Shown here: piece by piece, positions 1-7,751 of the stretch | Layout of the letters: each line of letters begins with the position of its first letter | Numbering within the stretch: the stretch's first letter is position 1 | Assembly: GCF_021728415.1 (NCBI RefSeq) | Contig: NZ_JAKKDV010000002.1 | Span: 372,001 to 436,000, forward strand | DNA length: 64,000 nucleotides | Direction of reading: 5' to 3' | Source: Flaviramulus multivorans | GTDB lineage: Bacteria; Bacteroidota; Bacteroidia; Flavobacteriales; Flavobacteriaceae | The notes under the pieces: model-generated | Database searches by the model: none | The model's input: the letters and a program-made list of their open reading frames with translations, nothing else | What the model was told of the DNA's origin: nothing | Program-made: the position numbers and the translations under genes

Positions 1-203
1 GTTTCAACGGCTGTTTTAGCTTCAATTTCGCCAAAATCATGCTCAGTTTTATCAAATTGAATTACTGGGAATTTTGATGAACTGGCATCTCTTTCAGCAG
101 CTGCTGTTAAGTTGCCTTCTTCAATTTTTTTAGCGGCATTCTCTTTACACGATGTAAAGGCAATCAAGCATAATGTGCTTAATCCTAATATTACTTTTTT
201 CAT
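1..203 (-). CDS. DUF1573 family lipoprotein (5' part only)
   Basis: Only the first 67 codons lie in the window; the gene runs off the left edge. The product begins with a lysine-rich, hydrophobic signal peptide ending in a lipobox (AFTSC, Cys18), so it should be a lipoprotein. A short linker follows, and then the start of a DUF1573 domain (FDKTEHDFGEIEA, about residues 51-63), a beta-sandwich domain common in Bacteroidota. Its biochemical role is unknown. It lies 78 bp downstream of nusB on the same strand. In Flavobacteriaceae nusB is commonly followed by a DUF1573 gene and then yajC, which fits this context. The ATG at 203 directly precedes the signal peptide. Confidence 0.8.
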   Translation of the reverse strand, partial: MKKVILGLSTLCLIAFTSCKENAAKKIEEGNLTAAAERDASSSKFPVIQFDKTEHDFGEIEAKTAVE

Positions 204-281
204 GATATTTATTTTAATTTGGTTTGTAAAAATAGTAATAATTTAAAGCATTTAAAATTTTTGGGTTGTTATTAACAAAAT

Positions 282-1226
282 TTACATCAACCCTCTGCCT
301 ATTTTATTAAGCGATCCTGATGTTTCATACTCTTTTACCAGCTTATCTAAAATACCATTAATAAAAATACTACTCTTAGGTGTTGAGTATTCCTTTGATA
401 TTTCTAAATATTCATTGATGGTAACTTTTACTGGTATTGAAGAGAAACTTTTTAATTCGCAAATAGCCATTTGCAGCAATACATAATCAACATTTGCAAT
501 CCTATCAGAGTCCCAATTTTGTGTTTTATTCTCTATTTCTTTATTAATAGAACTTCTGTTTAAAAGTGTTTTGGTAAACAAATCAATAGCAAACTGTTTA
601 TCATCAGCATCTTTATAAAGTTTTGGAGTAAAATAATTTTCAGCCGATGTTTCTTTTACCTTTCTCAACAACTTTAAAATAGTTGTATTTACTGTAGGAA
701 GGTCGTCTAGCCAAGTTAAATTTTTGTCTTCAATATATTCATATAGCTTTTCATTGGGCGCAATTACCTCTTTAAAAATATCTATAATAAAAGTTTTGTC
801 TTCTTTAAAGTCTGAAGTTCTAGTTTTCATATATTCTGCATACAATTCACTAGAGGTTATTGCTTTAAAAATAATATCTACATACTCGCCATCTAAATCC
901 CAATTCTTAATTTTATGAGTTTCAAACTTGTTTTTAAGGTCTGTATTTTCTTTTAAAACCTTTAATAATTGGTTGTTTACAAACTTCCGGTTAGGATTTT
1001 TGTCTTCATTAGTGGCAAGATGCTTTTTCTGTTTTTTTTGTAAATCGTCTTCAGCTCTTTTTTGAACTTCAATTAATAACGAGATTAATAACAAGTACAG
1101 GTTGTACATATTATCTATACTAAATAGCAGAAATTTTTGATCTTTACTAAAATCATCACTTTCACCACCTTTAAAGGCATATATAGTTTGCATTACTTTT
1201 ACGCGAATATGTCTTCTGTTTAGCAT
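282..1226 (-). CDS. nusB: transcription antitermination factor NusB (long Bacteroidota form)
   Basis: NusB binds boxA RNA with NusE (S10) and promotes antitermination of rRNA operons. The N-terminus (MLNRRHIRVKVMQTIYAF) is the usual Bacteroidota NusB start. The conserved helical NusB domain lies in the C-terminal 130 residues or so (WDSDRIANVDYVLLQMAI, VTINEYLEISKEYS, FINGILDKL). The protein has 314 residues against about 140 in Escherichia coli; the extra length is a charged helical insert at roughly residues 30-180, which is normal for this phylum. It is upstream of the DUF1573 lipoprotein gene on the same strand, so they are probably co-transcribed. The family call is secure; the function of the insert is unknown. 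Confidence 0.95.
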   Translation of the reverse strand: MLNRRHIRVKVMQTIYAFKGGESDDFSKDQKFLLFSIDNMYNLYLLLISLLIEVQKRAEDDLQKKQKKHLATNEDKNPNRKFVNNQLLKVLKENTDLKNKFETHKIKNWDLDGEYVDIIFKAITSSELYAEYMKTRTSDFKEDKTFIIDIFKEVIAPNEKLYEYIEDKNLTWLDDLPTVNTTILKLLRKVKETSAENYFTPKLYKDADDKQFAIDLFTKTLLNRSSINKEIENKTQNWDSDRIANVDYVLLQMAICELKSFSSIPVKVTINEYLEISKEYSTPKSSIFINGILDKLVKEYETSGSLNKIGRGLM

Positions 1227-1281
1227 AATTACAAAGAACTTAAATTAAAAAAGATGAAATATATTCATGGTTTTCACGCTG

Positions 1282-1289
1282 CAAAAATA
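1282..1289 (-). promoter_or_regulatory. candidate -7 box for nusB
   Basis: Read on the minus strand this is TATTTTTG, a match to the Bacteroidota -7 consensus TAnnTTTG, about 56 bases upstream of the nusB ATG. No clear TTG box was found at the usual -33 distance, so this is only a candidate. Confidence 0.3.
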
Positions 1290-1402
1290 ATACTATATTT
1301 AAATAAAATACACTATTTATTCATTTTAATTAATTGCAATACTTTAAGCTATATTTAACAATTAGCTTTACGTTCAATTCCTTTTAATTATCATTAATAC
1401 GC

Positions 1403-1410
1403 TATATTTG
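1403..1410 (+). promoter_or_regulatory. candidate -7 box for the ABC exporter gene
   Basis: TATATTTG matches TAnnTTTG exactly and ends 22 bases before the ATG at 1433, giving a predicted short leader. A -33 TTG is not obvious upstream. Confidence 0.45.
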
Positions 1411-1432
1411 TGCTTCCTTAGTTTTTTACTAA

Positions 1433-3196
1433 ATGAAAGAATTACAGCACTTAAATAAATATCTTTTAAAATACAAAACTCAACTTTTAGTAGGTGTAAT
1501 TATTACCATTGCTGCCCGGTTATTTTTACTTTATACTCCCCGATACGTAAAACAAATTTTTATTGTAATTGAAAACTATTCTAAAGGCTTAATTACTGAA
1601 AGCATTTTTGAAAAACAGTTGCTTGAAGCCATACTATACATTGTAGGAGCTGCCATAATAGGTGGTATACTTACTTTTTTTATGAGGCAAGCTATTATAA
1701 ATGTTTCTCGCTACATAGAGTTTGATTTAAAAAATGAGGTTTATAACCAGTATCAAAAACTTTCTCTAAACTTTTATAAGAAAAACAGAACGGGCGATTT
1801 AATGAATCGAATTACCGAAGATGTCAGTCGAGTTCGAATGTACTTTGGACCAGCCATCATGTATAGCATTAACACCATTACACTTTTTGTTATTGTCATA
1901 ATTTATATGGTAAGCGCATCACCCAAATTAACATTATACACCATTGTTCCGTTACCCATATTATCGGTGGTTATTTATAAGTTAAGTAAAGAAATTCATA
2001 AGCGTAGTACCATTGTTCAGCAATACTTATCAAACCTATCAACATACACTCAAGAATCGTTTAGTGGTATATCGGTTATAAAAGCTTATGGTATTGAACC
2101 ACGAACTTCCGTAAATTTTAAAAGTTTAGCTTCCGAAAGTAAAGAAAAGCAAATAAGTTTAGCCCGAGTACAAGCGTGGTTTTTTCCCATGATGATACTA
2201 CTTATCGGCACAAGTAACTTGCTTGTTATTTATATAGGTGGTATGCAATATATTAATGGTGAAATAGAAAGCATCGGTACCATTGCGGAGTTTATTATTT
2301 ATGTAAATATGCTCACATGGCCTGTAGCTACGGTTGGTTGGGTGACTTCCATTGTGCAACAAGCCGAAGCATCTCAAAAACGTATTAACGAATTTTTAAA
2401 GTTAGAACCTGAAATTAAAAACACGGTTGACACACATACAATTATTAAAGGAGCTATTGAATTTAAAAATGTTTCTTTTACTTATGATGATACCAATATC
2501 ACTGCTTTAAATAATATTAGCTTTAATATTGATGAAGGTAAATCATTAGCTATTTTAGGTAAAACAGGGTCTGGGAAATCTACAATTTTAGATTTAATTG
2601 GAAGGCTGTATGATATTGACAACGGAGAAATTTTAATTGACAGCAAAAATATTAACACATTAAACTTAACTGATTTAAGAGATAGTATTGGTTATGTACC
2701 TCAAGATGCCTTTTTGTTCTCTGATACCATAAAGAACAATATTAAGTTTGGAAAACAAGATGCTACAGATGATGAAGTTATTGAGGCAGCAAAATATGCT
2801 CAAGTGCATAAAAACATCATCAAATTTAATAATGGTTATGATACTAAATTAGGAGAGCGTGGTATTACATTGTCTGGTGGACAAAAGCAACGCGTATCTA
2901 TTGCAAGAGCTATTATTAAATCTCCAAATATTTTGTTATTAGATGATTGCTTATCGGCTGTTGATACCGAAACAGAAGAGAAAATTCTTAAAAACCTTGA
3001 AAAAATTTCAAAGGGGAAAACATCTATTATTGTAAGCCATAGAGTATCTTCTGCAAAAAATGCTGACAAGATAATTGTATTAGATAATGGAGAAATTGTT
3101 CAGGAAGGTACACACGACGCTCTAATAAATGTAGATGGGTATTACAAACACCTATATTTAAAACAACTAAGCGAAACAAATCAAAAAGATGATTAA
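1433..3196 (+). CDS. ABC exporter, fused permease-ATPase (MsbA/multidrug type)
   Basis: A 587-residue half-transporter of the inner membrane. Residues 1-320 form a six-helix type-1 exporter membrane domain. Residues 340-580 are the ATPase, with Walker A GKTGSGKST (from about residue 376), signature LSGGQKQR and Walker B ILLLDD ending at D504. The residue after the Walker B aspartate, normally the catalytic glutamate, is aspartate (D505). That substitution is typical of the degenerate site in heterodimeric exporters, yet no partner gene is adjacent. The family exports lipids, drugs or peptides; the substrate cannot be told here. It is monocistronic by context, with a TAnnTTTG box just upstream, and diverges from nusB. 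The family call is secure. Confidence 0.93.
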   Translation: MKELQHLNKYLLKYKTQLLVGVIITIAARLFLLYTPRYVKQIFIVIENYSKGLITESIFEKQLLEAILYIVGAAIIGGILTFFMRQAIINVSRYIEFDLKNEVYNQYQKLSLNFYKKNRTGDLMNRITEDVSRVRMYFGPAIMYSINTITLFVIVIIYMVSASPKLTLYTIVPLPILSVVIYKLSKEIHKRSTIVQQYLSNLSTYTQESFSGISVIKAYGIEPRTSVNFKSLASESKEKQISLARVQAWFFPMMILLIGTSNLLVIYIGGMQYINGEIESIGTIAEFIIYVNMLTWPVATVGWVTSIVQQAEASQKRINEFLKLEPEIKNTVDTHTIIKGAIEFKNVSFTYDDTNITALNNISFNIDEGKSLAILGKTGSGKSTILDLIGRLYDIDNGEILIDSKNINTLNLTDLRDSIGYVPQDAFLFSDTIKNNIKFGKQDATDDEVIEAAKYAQVHKNIIKFNNGYDTKLGERGITLSGGQKQRVSIARAIIKSPNILLLDDCLSAVDTETEEKILKNLEKISKGKTSIIVSHRVSSAKNADKIIVLDNGEIVQEGTHDALINVDGYYKHLYLKQLSETNQKDD

Positions 3197-3337
3197 TGGG
3201 TAACCAGTGTAGTTCATCAATTTTTATTTAATAAAATGCAATGAAAATCAATGAATTTAAAAGAAACTTTAAAAAATGTTGGTTAGTATCGGTTTTTTTT
3301 AGATTTTTGATTAATAAACAATTTTCAATTCAACTAT

Positions 3338-3724
3338 ATGAATAATAATGATATGATGGAGAAAGAGGAAATTTTTTCGAAAGTATTAAGAGCAGGAAGA
3401 CGCACATATTTTTTTGATGTTAGAGCTACAAAAGCAGACGATTATTACCTAACAATTACTGAAAGTAAAAAGTTTACTAATGACGATGGTTCGTTTCATT
3501 ACAAAAAACATAAAATATATATCTATAAAGAAGACTTCGCTGAATTTAAAGATATACTAGCGGAAATGACCGAATATATTATCAATGAAAAAGGTGATGA
3601 AGTTATTAGCGAACGTCATCAAAAAGATTTTAAAAAGGAATATGACGATGAAACTCCTGGTGTTACAGAAGCTAATTTAAAAAGTCCTGAAAGCTTTACA
3701 GATATAGAGTTTGACGATATATAA
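3338..3724 (+). CDS. PUR family DNA/RNA-binding protein (DUF3276)
   Basis: A small 128-residue protein with a single PUR-type nucleic-acid-binding repeat at roughly residues 5-75 (EEIFSKVLRAGRRTYFFDV, then YYLTITESKK and the KHKIYIYKEDF segment). The C-terminal third is acidic and probably disordered. Bacterial PUR proteins occur in Bacteroidota and spirochaetes and resemble the eukaryotic Pur-alpha repeat; their cellular role is little known. The start could be the ATG at 3338 or either of two nearby in-frame ATGs (codons 6 and 7). The gene has its own terminator at 3747-3778 and no obvious operon partners. Confidence 0.88.
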   Translation: MNNNDMMEKEEIFSKVLRAGRRTYFFDVRATKADDYYLTITESKKFTNDDGSFHYKKHKIYIYKEDFAEFKDILAEMTEYIINEKGDEVISERHQKDFKKEYDDETPGVTEANLKSPESFTDIEFDDI

Positions 3725-3746
3725 TCGCTTATTAAAAACTATTTGA

Positions 3747-3778
3747 ATCCGTTATAACCTAAAATAACGGATTTTTTT
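3747..3778 (+). terminator. Rho-independent terminator after the PUR gene
   Basis: A perfect 9-bp inverted repeat (ATCCGTTAT at 3747-3755 and ATAACGGAT at 3764-3772) with an 8-base loop, followed by a run of T on the plus strand. It sits in the 52-bp gap between convergent genes, so it may also affect the minus-strand acyltransferase transcript. Confidence 0.85.
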
Positions 3779-4808
3779 ATGTCTTTACGGTAAGTAATGC
3801 TAAACATAATGTCAACGCTAAAAAAGCAAAAGCCATTAACCAAGAAAAGTTAATAGCAATGAATAGTACACACAAAAACAGCCACATTGGTACCAAAGTA
3901 ATTGCTATAGCAAAACGAAACGTTGATATAAACTCAACCTCATCAATTTTTGGTTCTACGAGTAACTTCCAAATCAAGTAAGGTCCAAATAATGAAATAA
4001 TCAATAGTGTTTTAAAAAACGGTTTTAAAACCGAAAAAACATTTGCTTTTTTTACATCATGCTTTTTAAAATTGCTCGATATTGTATTATTTACGCTTTT
4101 AGGGTTTAAAAAGTCAACGTTCAAATCCACAAGTCTTTTTAAAGTTTCATCATATGTATCATTTGAAATGTGTGTTGTAAGTTTAGAAATTTCTAATTGA
4201 ATACGTTCTCTTAACTTTTGAGTGCCTTCATTTTTACGATCTAAAACAAAGTCTTTCGCATTAAGTGGTTCTCCAAAAAGTAAGGAAGCACTATCTGGGA
4301 ATTTTTCGGCATTAATAAAGTTTACACCAACAGGTATTAATTGTAAATCTAAATCAGGAAATTTATCTAAAGTTTCAAAAACTATTCGTGTAAATCCCTT
4401 ACTTAAAGGTCTTACCGTTCTATTAATATTATGACTGCCTTCGGGAAAAATAACAATAGCCTCATTATTATTAAATAACTTAGAACAGGTATCGAAAATC
4501 ATCGCATTATTTGATAAGTTGTTCCAACCATCTCTAATTCTATAAACAGGAAGCATTTGTAGGCTTTTCAAAATTCGACTAACAAAAGAACTTTTAAAAA
4601 CCCCCGCTCGTGTTAAATAATATGAAAACCTATTACCTTGAGTCGCTATTAAAAGAGCATCTAATAGGGCATTTTGGTGATTGGCTAAAAACAAAACAGG
4701 TTTGTCTTTTGGGATTACTTGTATATTACGAACATGAATTCTTCTGAAATAAAAAAACAATCCCAGTTTTAAATAAGCACGTACACTATGTAGCCAAACC
4801 TTTTTCAA
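3777..4808 (-). CDS. PlsC-like glycerophosphate acyltransferase family protein
   Basis: A 343-residue membrane-associated acyltransferase of the LPLAT superfamily, which transfers acyl chains to glycerophospholipid precursors or related acceptors. The catalytic motif is NHQNALLD (residues 43-50), an H-x5-D spacing instead of the textbook H-x4-D. The second block is FPEGSHN (121-127), equivalent to the substrate-binding FPEGTR motif. About 70 C-terminal residues form two or three membrane helices not present in PlsC of Escherichia coli. Translation appears to start at TTG (4808), four bases after the upstream symporter stop, with no nearby ATG. The exact acceptor is unknown; a paralogue of lysophosphatidic acid acyltransferase is the best guess. 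Confidence 0.8.
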   Translation of the reverse strand: MKKVWLHSVRAYLKLGLFFYFRRIHVRNIQVIPKDKPVLFLANHQNALLDALLIATQGNRFSYYLTRAGVFKSSFVSRILKSLQMLPVYRIRDGWNNLSNNAMIFDTCSKLFNNNEAIVIFPEGSHNINRTVRPLSKGFTRIVFETLDKFPDLDLQLIPVGVNFINAEKFPDSASLLFGEPLNAKDFVLDRKNEGTQKLRERIQLEISKLTTHISNDTYDETLKRLVDLNVDFLNPKSVNNTISSNFKKHDVKKANVFSVLKPFFKTLLIISLFGPYLIWKLLVEPKIDEVEFISTFRFAIAITLVPMWLFLCVLFIAINFSWLMAFAFLALTLCLALLTVKT

Positions 4809-4812
4809 TCTG

Positions 4813-5715
4813 TTATTTTTTTGATGATTTATAAGACCAATAAAAAGCCAAGGTTAAACCAGAAATAATATGCCAAATACCCCAAAATGCAGCTAAAATT
4901 GCCATTCCACCTAAACCATTAAAAAAAGTAAATATGAGCAGTAAACCCAATCCTGAGTTTTGAATGCCAGTTTCAATAGCCAGTGTTTTTTGATTTGTAA
5001 ACGACAATCTAAACAATTTTGCGACCATTAACCCCAAAATTATTGCCAGAGCGTTATGAAAAATACCGATTAGCAAAACATGTTGGATATAGTTATTAAA
5101 AACTTCTATATTATTTGAAAAGGCAATCACGACTATTAAAGCAAAAACAATAATAGAAAATGGTTTTAATACTTTTGACAACTTGGTTGCCATTTGAGGG
5201 TTTTTATATCTAAAAAACATCCCTAAAACCAGAGGAATACCTAGAATTAAAACCACAATTTTTATTAACTCGAAGGGGTTTAATTCAACTTCTTTTAAAA
5301 TCTGCGAAGTAGGTTCATATAAACTACCATAAAACTGGAAATTAAAAGGCGTCATTACAATGGCAATAAACGTTGCAAATGCTGTTAAACTAACAGATAA
5401 AGCTGTGTTCCCTTTTGCTAAATGAGACATGAAATTTGATATATTGCCTCCAGGGCAAGCGGCAACCATCATCATTCCTAAAGCAATGCTAGGTTCTGGT
5501 TTAATTCCTATAATGAGAACAAATGTTAAAAGGGGTAATAAAATAAACTGGGATAATATGCCAACTAAAAGCAATTTAGGCGTTTTTAATAGCAACTTAA
5601 AGTCATCAACTTTAATACCTAAGGCAACTCCAAACATGACTACTGCAAGTGCTATGTTTAAAACCCATAATCCGTTAGTATCAAAATTTATTTTTACTTG
5701 ATCTAATTCCTGCAT
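4813..5715 (-). CDS. bile acid:sodium symporter family transporter
   Basis: A 300-residue integral membrane protein with nine or ten hydrophobic helices, matching the BASS (SBF-like) family of Na+-coupled organic anion symporters. Family signatures include AACPGGNISNFMSHLAKGN (about residues 85-103), the unwound-helix sodium site, and ETGIQNSGLGLLLI near residue 248, the second crossover. Bacterial members move bile acids, pantoate or other organic anions; the substrate cannot be deduced. It lies between a tRNA-binding protein gene and the acyltransferase gene, with gaps of 3 and 4 bases, so the three are probably one transcript. Confidence 0.88.
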   Translation of the reverse strand: MQELDQVKINFDTNGLWVLNIALAVVMFGVALGIKVDDFKLLLKTPKLLLVGILSQFILLPLLTFVLIIGIKPEPSIALGMMMVAACPGGNISNFMSHLAKGNTALSVSLTAFATFIAIVMTPFNFQFYGSLYEPTSQILKEVELNPFELIKIVVLILGIPLVLGMFFRYKNPQMATKLSKVLKPFSIIVFALIVVIAFSNNIEVFNNYIQHVLLIGIFHNALAIILGLMVAKLFRLSFTNQKTLAIETGIQNSGLGLLLIFTFFNGLGGMAILAAFWGIWHIISGLTLAFYWSYKSSKK

Positions 5716-5718
5716 ATA

Positions 5719-6054
5719 CTAGGAGACTACGCTACCGTTTTTTACTTTTTCCTCTGGGTTTAATAAAATGACATCTTTACCATTTACCGCTCCCAATACC
5801 AAGCATTCACTCATAAATTTTGCTATTTGCTTTTTAGGAAAATTAACAATAGCTACTATTTGTTTTTGAATTAAATCTTCTTTTTTATAAAGTGTTGTTA
5901 TTTGCGCTGAGGATTTTTTTATGCCTAAATCCCCAAAATCAATAGTTAATTGGTAGGCAGGATTTTTAGCTTCAGGAAAATCATTAACTTCAATTATAGT
6001 ACCAATACGTAAATCTACTTTCGTGAAGTCTTCAAAAGTTATCGTCTCATTCAT
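5719..6054 (-). CDS. csaA: CsaA-type tRNA-binding domain protein
   Basis: A 111-residue single-domain protein with the OB-fold tRNA-binding domain found in CsaA, Trbp111 and the C-terminus of MetRS. Characteristic segments are FEDFTKVDLRIGTI near the N-terminus, KKSSAQITTLY in the middle and SECLVLGAV near the end. CsaA proteins bind tRNA, and Bacillus CsaA has been described as a secretion-related chaperone; the role here is inferred only from family membership. It is the first gene of a probable three-gene minus-strand run and diverges from the thioredoxin-like gene across a 47-bp gap. Confidence 0.88.
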   Translation of the reverse strand: MNETITFEDFTKVDLRIGTIIEVNDFPEAKNPAYQLTIDFGDLGIKKSSAQITTLYKKEDLIQKQIVAIVNFPKKQIAKFMSECLVLGAVNGKDVILLNPEEKVKNGSVVS

Positions 6055-6101
6055 TTTTTAAAAATACAAATTATCCCGAACTTTGAATAAACTTATTTAT
6101 T

Positions 6102-6659
6102 ATGGCACGTACACCTTCAAATATGATTCCGCTAGGAACAAAAGCTCCAGAATTTAATTTACTAGATACAGTATCTCATAAAACGCTATCGCTTCAAGAA
6201 TTAAAAGGTGATAAAGGAACTGTTATTATGTTTATTTGTAACCATTGTCCTTTTGTGATTCACGTGAATTCTGAATTGGTTTCTATTGCTAATTTCTATA
6301 TAAAACAAGGAATAAGTTTTATTGCTATATCGAGTAATGATGTGATAAACTATCCGCAGGATTCCCCCGAAAACATGACCATTCATGCTAAAGAAAACCA
6401 TTACCCTTTTCCTTATTTATACGACGAAACACAAGACATAGCAAAGGCTTACGATGCGGCTTGCACGCCTGATTTATATGTATTTGATAAAGATTTAAAG
6501 CTAGCTTACAGGGGGCAATTGGATGATTCTAGACCTGGCAATGGTATCCCATTAACAGGTAAAGATTTAAGGCAGGCTATTAATTGTTTGTTGGAAAATA
6601 AGGAGAATTTAGAACCTCAAAAACCGAGTATTGGTTGTAATATAAAATGGAAAAACTAA
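6102..6659 (+). CDS. thioredoxin-fold peroxiredoxin-like protein
   Basis: A 185-residue AhpC/TSA-superfamily protein with no signal peptide, so cytoplasmic. The redox motif is CNHCP (Cys46 and Cys49), in place of the WCGPC of thioredoxin or the single-cysteine PxxxTxxC of typical peroxiredoxins. A later Cys-Thr-Pro (AACTPDLYVFD) supplies the cis-proline loop. This subfamily is widespread in Bacteroidota and usually annotated as thioredoxin family protein; its substrate is not known. The stop abuts the stop of the convergent GNAT gene with no spacer, so there is no room for a terminator between them. Confidence 0.85.
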   Translation: MARTPSNMIPLGTKAPEFNLLDTVSHKTLSLQELKGDKGTVIMFICNHCPFVIHVNSELVSIANFYIKQGISFIAISSNDVINYPQDSPENMTIHAKENHYPFPYLYDETQDIAKAYDAACTPDLYVFDKDLKLAYRGQLDDSRPGNGIPLTGKDLRQAINCLLENKENLEPQKPSIGCNIKWKN

Positions 6660-7142
6660 CTAGAGAGTGAGTTGCCAAAAACCAACATCATACCACGCGT
6701 TAAATTTGTAACCTACTTCTTTAAAATGAGCCACTTTTTCAAATCCAAAATTTTCATGCAATTTTACACTGGCATCATTTGGTAAGGTTAGGCCTCCTAT
6801 TAATACATGATACTTTTGCTTTTTAAGTTGCATAATAAGTTCTGTGTATAATTTTTTGCCTATTTGCTTCCCAAGATTTTCGTGGTCAATATAAACGGTT
6901 AACTCAACAGTGTTTTTGTATGCTGGTTTTGTTCTAAAAGTATTAGCATAAGCATACCCTAATATTTGATTTTTTTCCTCAAAAACAATAAATGGGAATT
7001 GGCTAGAGATAGCATTAATTTTCTCCTCAAAGTCTTGAATAGAGAACGGAACTAAATCCAAGGTAACTATGGAATTTAACACATAATAATTGTAAATATT
7101 TACAATTTGTTGTGCATCGTTTATAGTTACATCCCTTATCAT
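6660..7142 (-). CDS. GNAT family N-acetyltransferase (phosphinothricin acetyltransferase-like)
   Basis: A 160-residue protein spanning one GNAT fold. The N-terminus (MIRDVTINDAQQIVNIYNYY) and the central block with the acetyl-CoA pyrophosphate loop (HENLGKQIGKKLYTEL) resemble the Pat/YncA group, which acetylates small amines such as phosphinothricin, methionine sulfoximine or methionine sulfone. The true substrate is unknown. It directly follows the YfiT-like gene: its ATG starts on the base next to that gene's stop codon, suggesting translational coupling in a two-gene operon. Confidence 0.85.
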   Translation of the reverse strand: MIRDVTINDAQQIVNIYNYYVLNSIVTLDLVPFSIQDFEEKINAISSQFPFIVFEEKNQILGYAYANTFRTKPAYKNTVELTVYIDHENLGKQIGKKLYTELIMQLKKQKYHVLIGGLTLPNDASVKLHENFGFEKVAHFKEVGYKFNAWYDVGFWQLTL

Positions 7143-7688
7143 TTAAACCCAGCCATTACGTTTTAATGTATTCTCAATATGTGCATAATGATGATTACTA
7201 TGCCACGCATAAATACCAATGTTTTTTTTCAGAACCACTTCACTTTGTGTTTCAGGGTGAATAAAACATTTATTTAAATCGCTATCAGACAAGCCTTTTA
7301 AGAAATAAACAAGCTTATAATGAACAGCCCTTAAATGCATTAAAGACATCTCAATAGGTGCAGTTTTAGTATCAAAAAGTTCAGCCCAACGATCTTCAAA
7401 ATAAGCTTTAATAACTGGTTTATCCTCAGTTAAAGCCCATTTAAAACGAGCGTAACTATGGTGATGACTATCAGAAAGATGATGAACAACCTGCCTTATA
7501 GTCCATCCATTGGGTCTATAAGTTGTATTTAACTGGTCTTCGGTTAAGTCTTTAACAAGATTTTCTAATCGGTTAGGGAAATGCTCTAAAATAGAAATCC
7601 AGCTTTCATTTTGTTCCTTTGAAATATTATTAGGACAATCAAATTGTCCTATAGGGTATTTAAGCTTTTGTAGTTCTTCGTCAGTCAT
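7143..7688 (-). CDS. YfiT/DinB-like putative metal-dependent hydrolase or bacillithiol transferase
   Basis: A DinB-superfamily four-helix protein of 181 residues. The start is placed at the ATG at 7688 (MTDEELQKLKYPIGQF) because a longer reading frame from 7709 would run into the upstream terminator hairpin. The three histidines expected for the metal site are visible in VVHHLSDSHHH (about 76-86) and in WHSNHHYAHI near the C-terminus. YfiT of Bacillus is a metal-binding protein related to BstA thiol transferases; the actual substrate here is unknown. It leads a two-gene unit with the GNAT gene, with a TAnnTTTG box only 4 bases upstream of the ATG. Confidence 0.83.
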   Translation of the reverse strand: MTDEELQKLKYPIGQFDCPNNISKEQNESWISILEHFPNRLENLVKDLTEDQLNTTYRPNGWTIRQVVHHLSDSHHHSYARFKWALTEDKPVIKAYFEDRWAELFDTKTAPIEMSLMHLRAVHYKLVYFLKGLSDSDLNKCFIHPETQSEVVLKKNIGIYAWHSNHHYAHIENTLKRNGWV

Positions 7689-7691
7689 AAA

Positions 7692-7699
7692 CAAATATA
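7692..7699 (-). promoter_or_regulatory. candidate -7 box for the YfiT-GNAT pair
   Basis: On the minus strand the sequence is TATATTTG, an exact TAnnTTTG match, ending 3 bases before the ATG at 7688. If used, transcription would start at or next to the start codon, giving a leaderless or nearly leaderless mRNA. Confidence 0.4.
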
Positions 7700-7725
7700 A
7701 AAAAAGCACTTCAATAGAAGTGCTT
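7698..7725 (-). terminator. Rho-independent terminator after the cyclophilin-FKBP gene
   Basis: A perfect 9-bp inverted repeat (AAGCACTTC at 7704-7712, GAAGTGCTT at 7717-7725) with a 4-base loop. On the minus strand it is followed by a T run. It lies 26 bases past the stop of the peptidylprolyl isomerase gene and immediately upstream of the next promoter box. Confidence 0.88.
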
Positions 7726-7751
7726 AAAATATTTTAAAAATGATGAAAATA

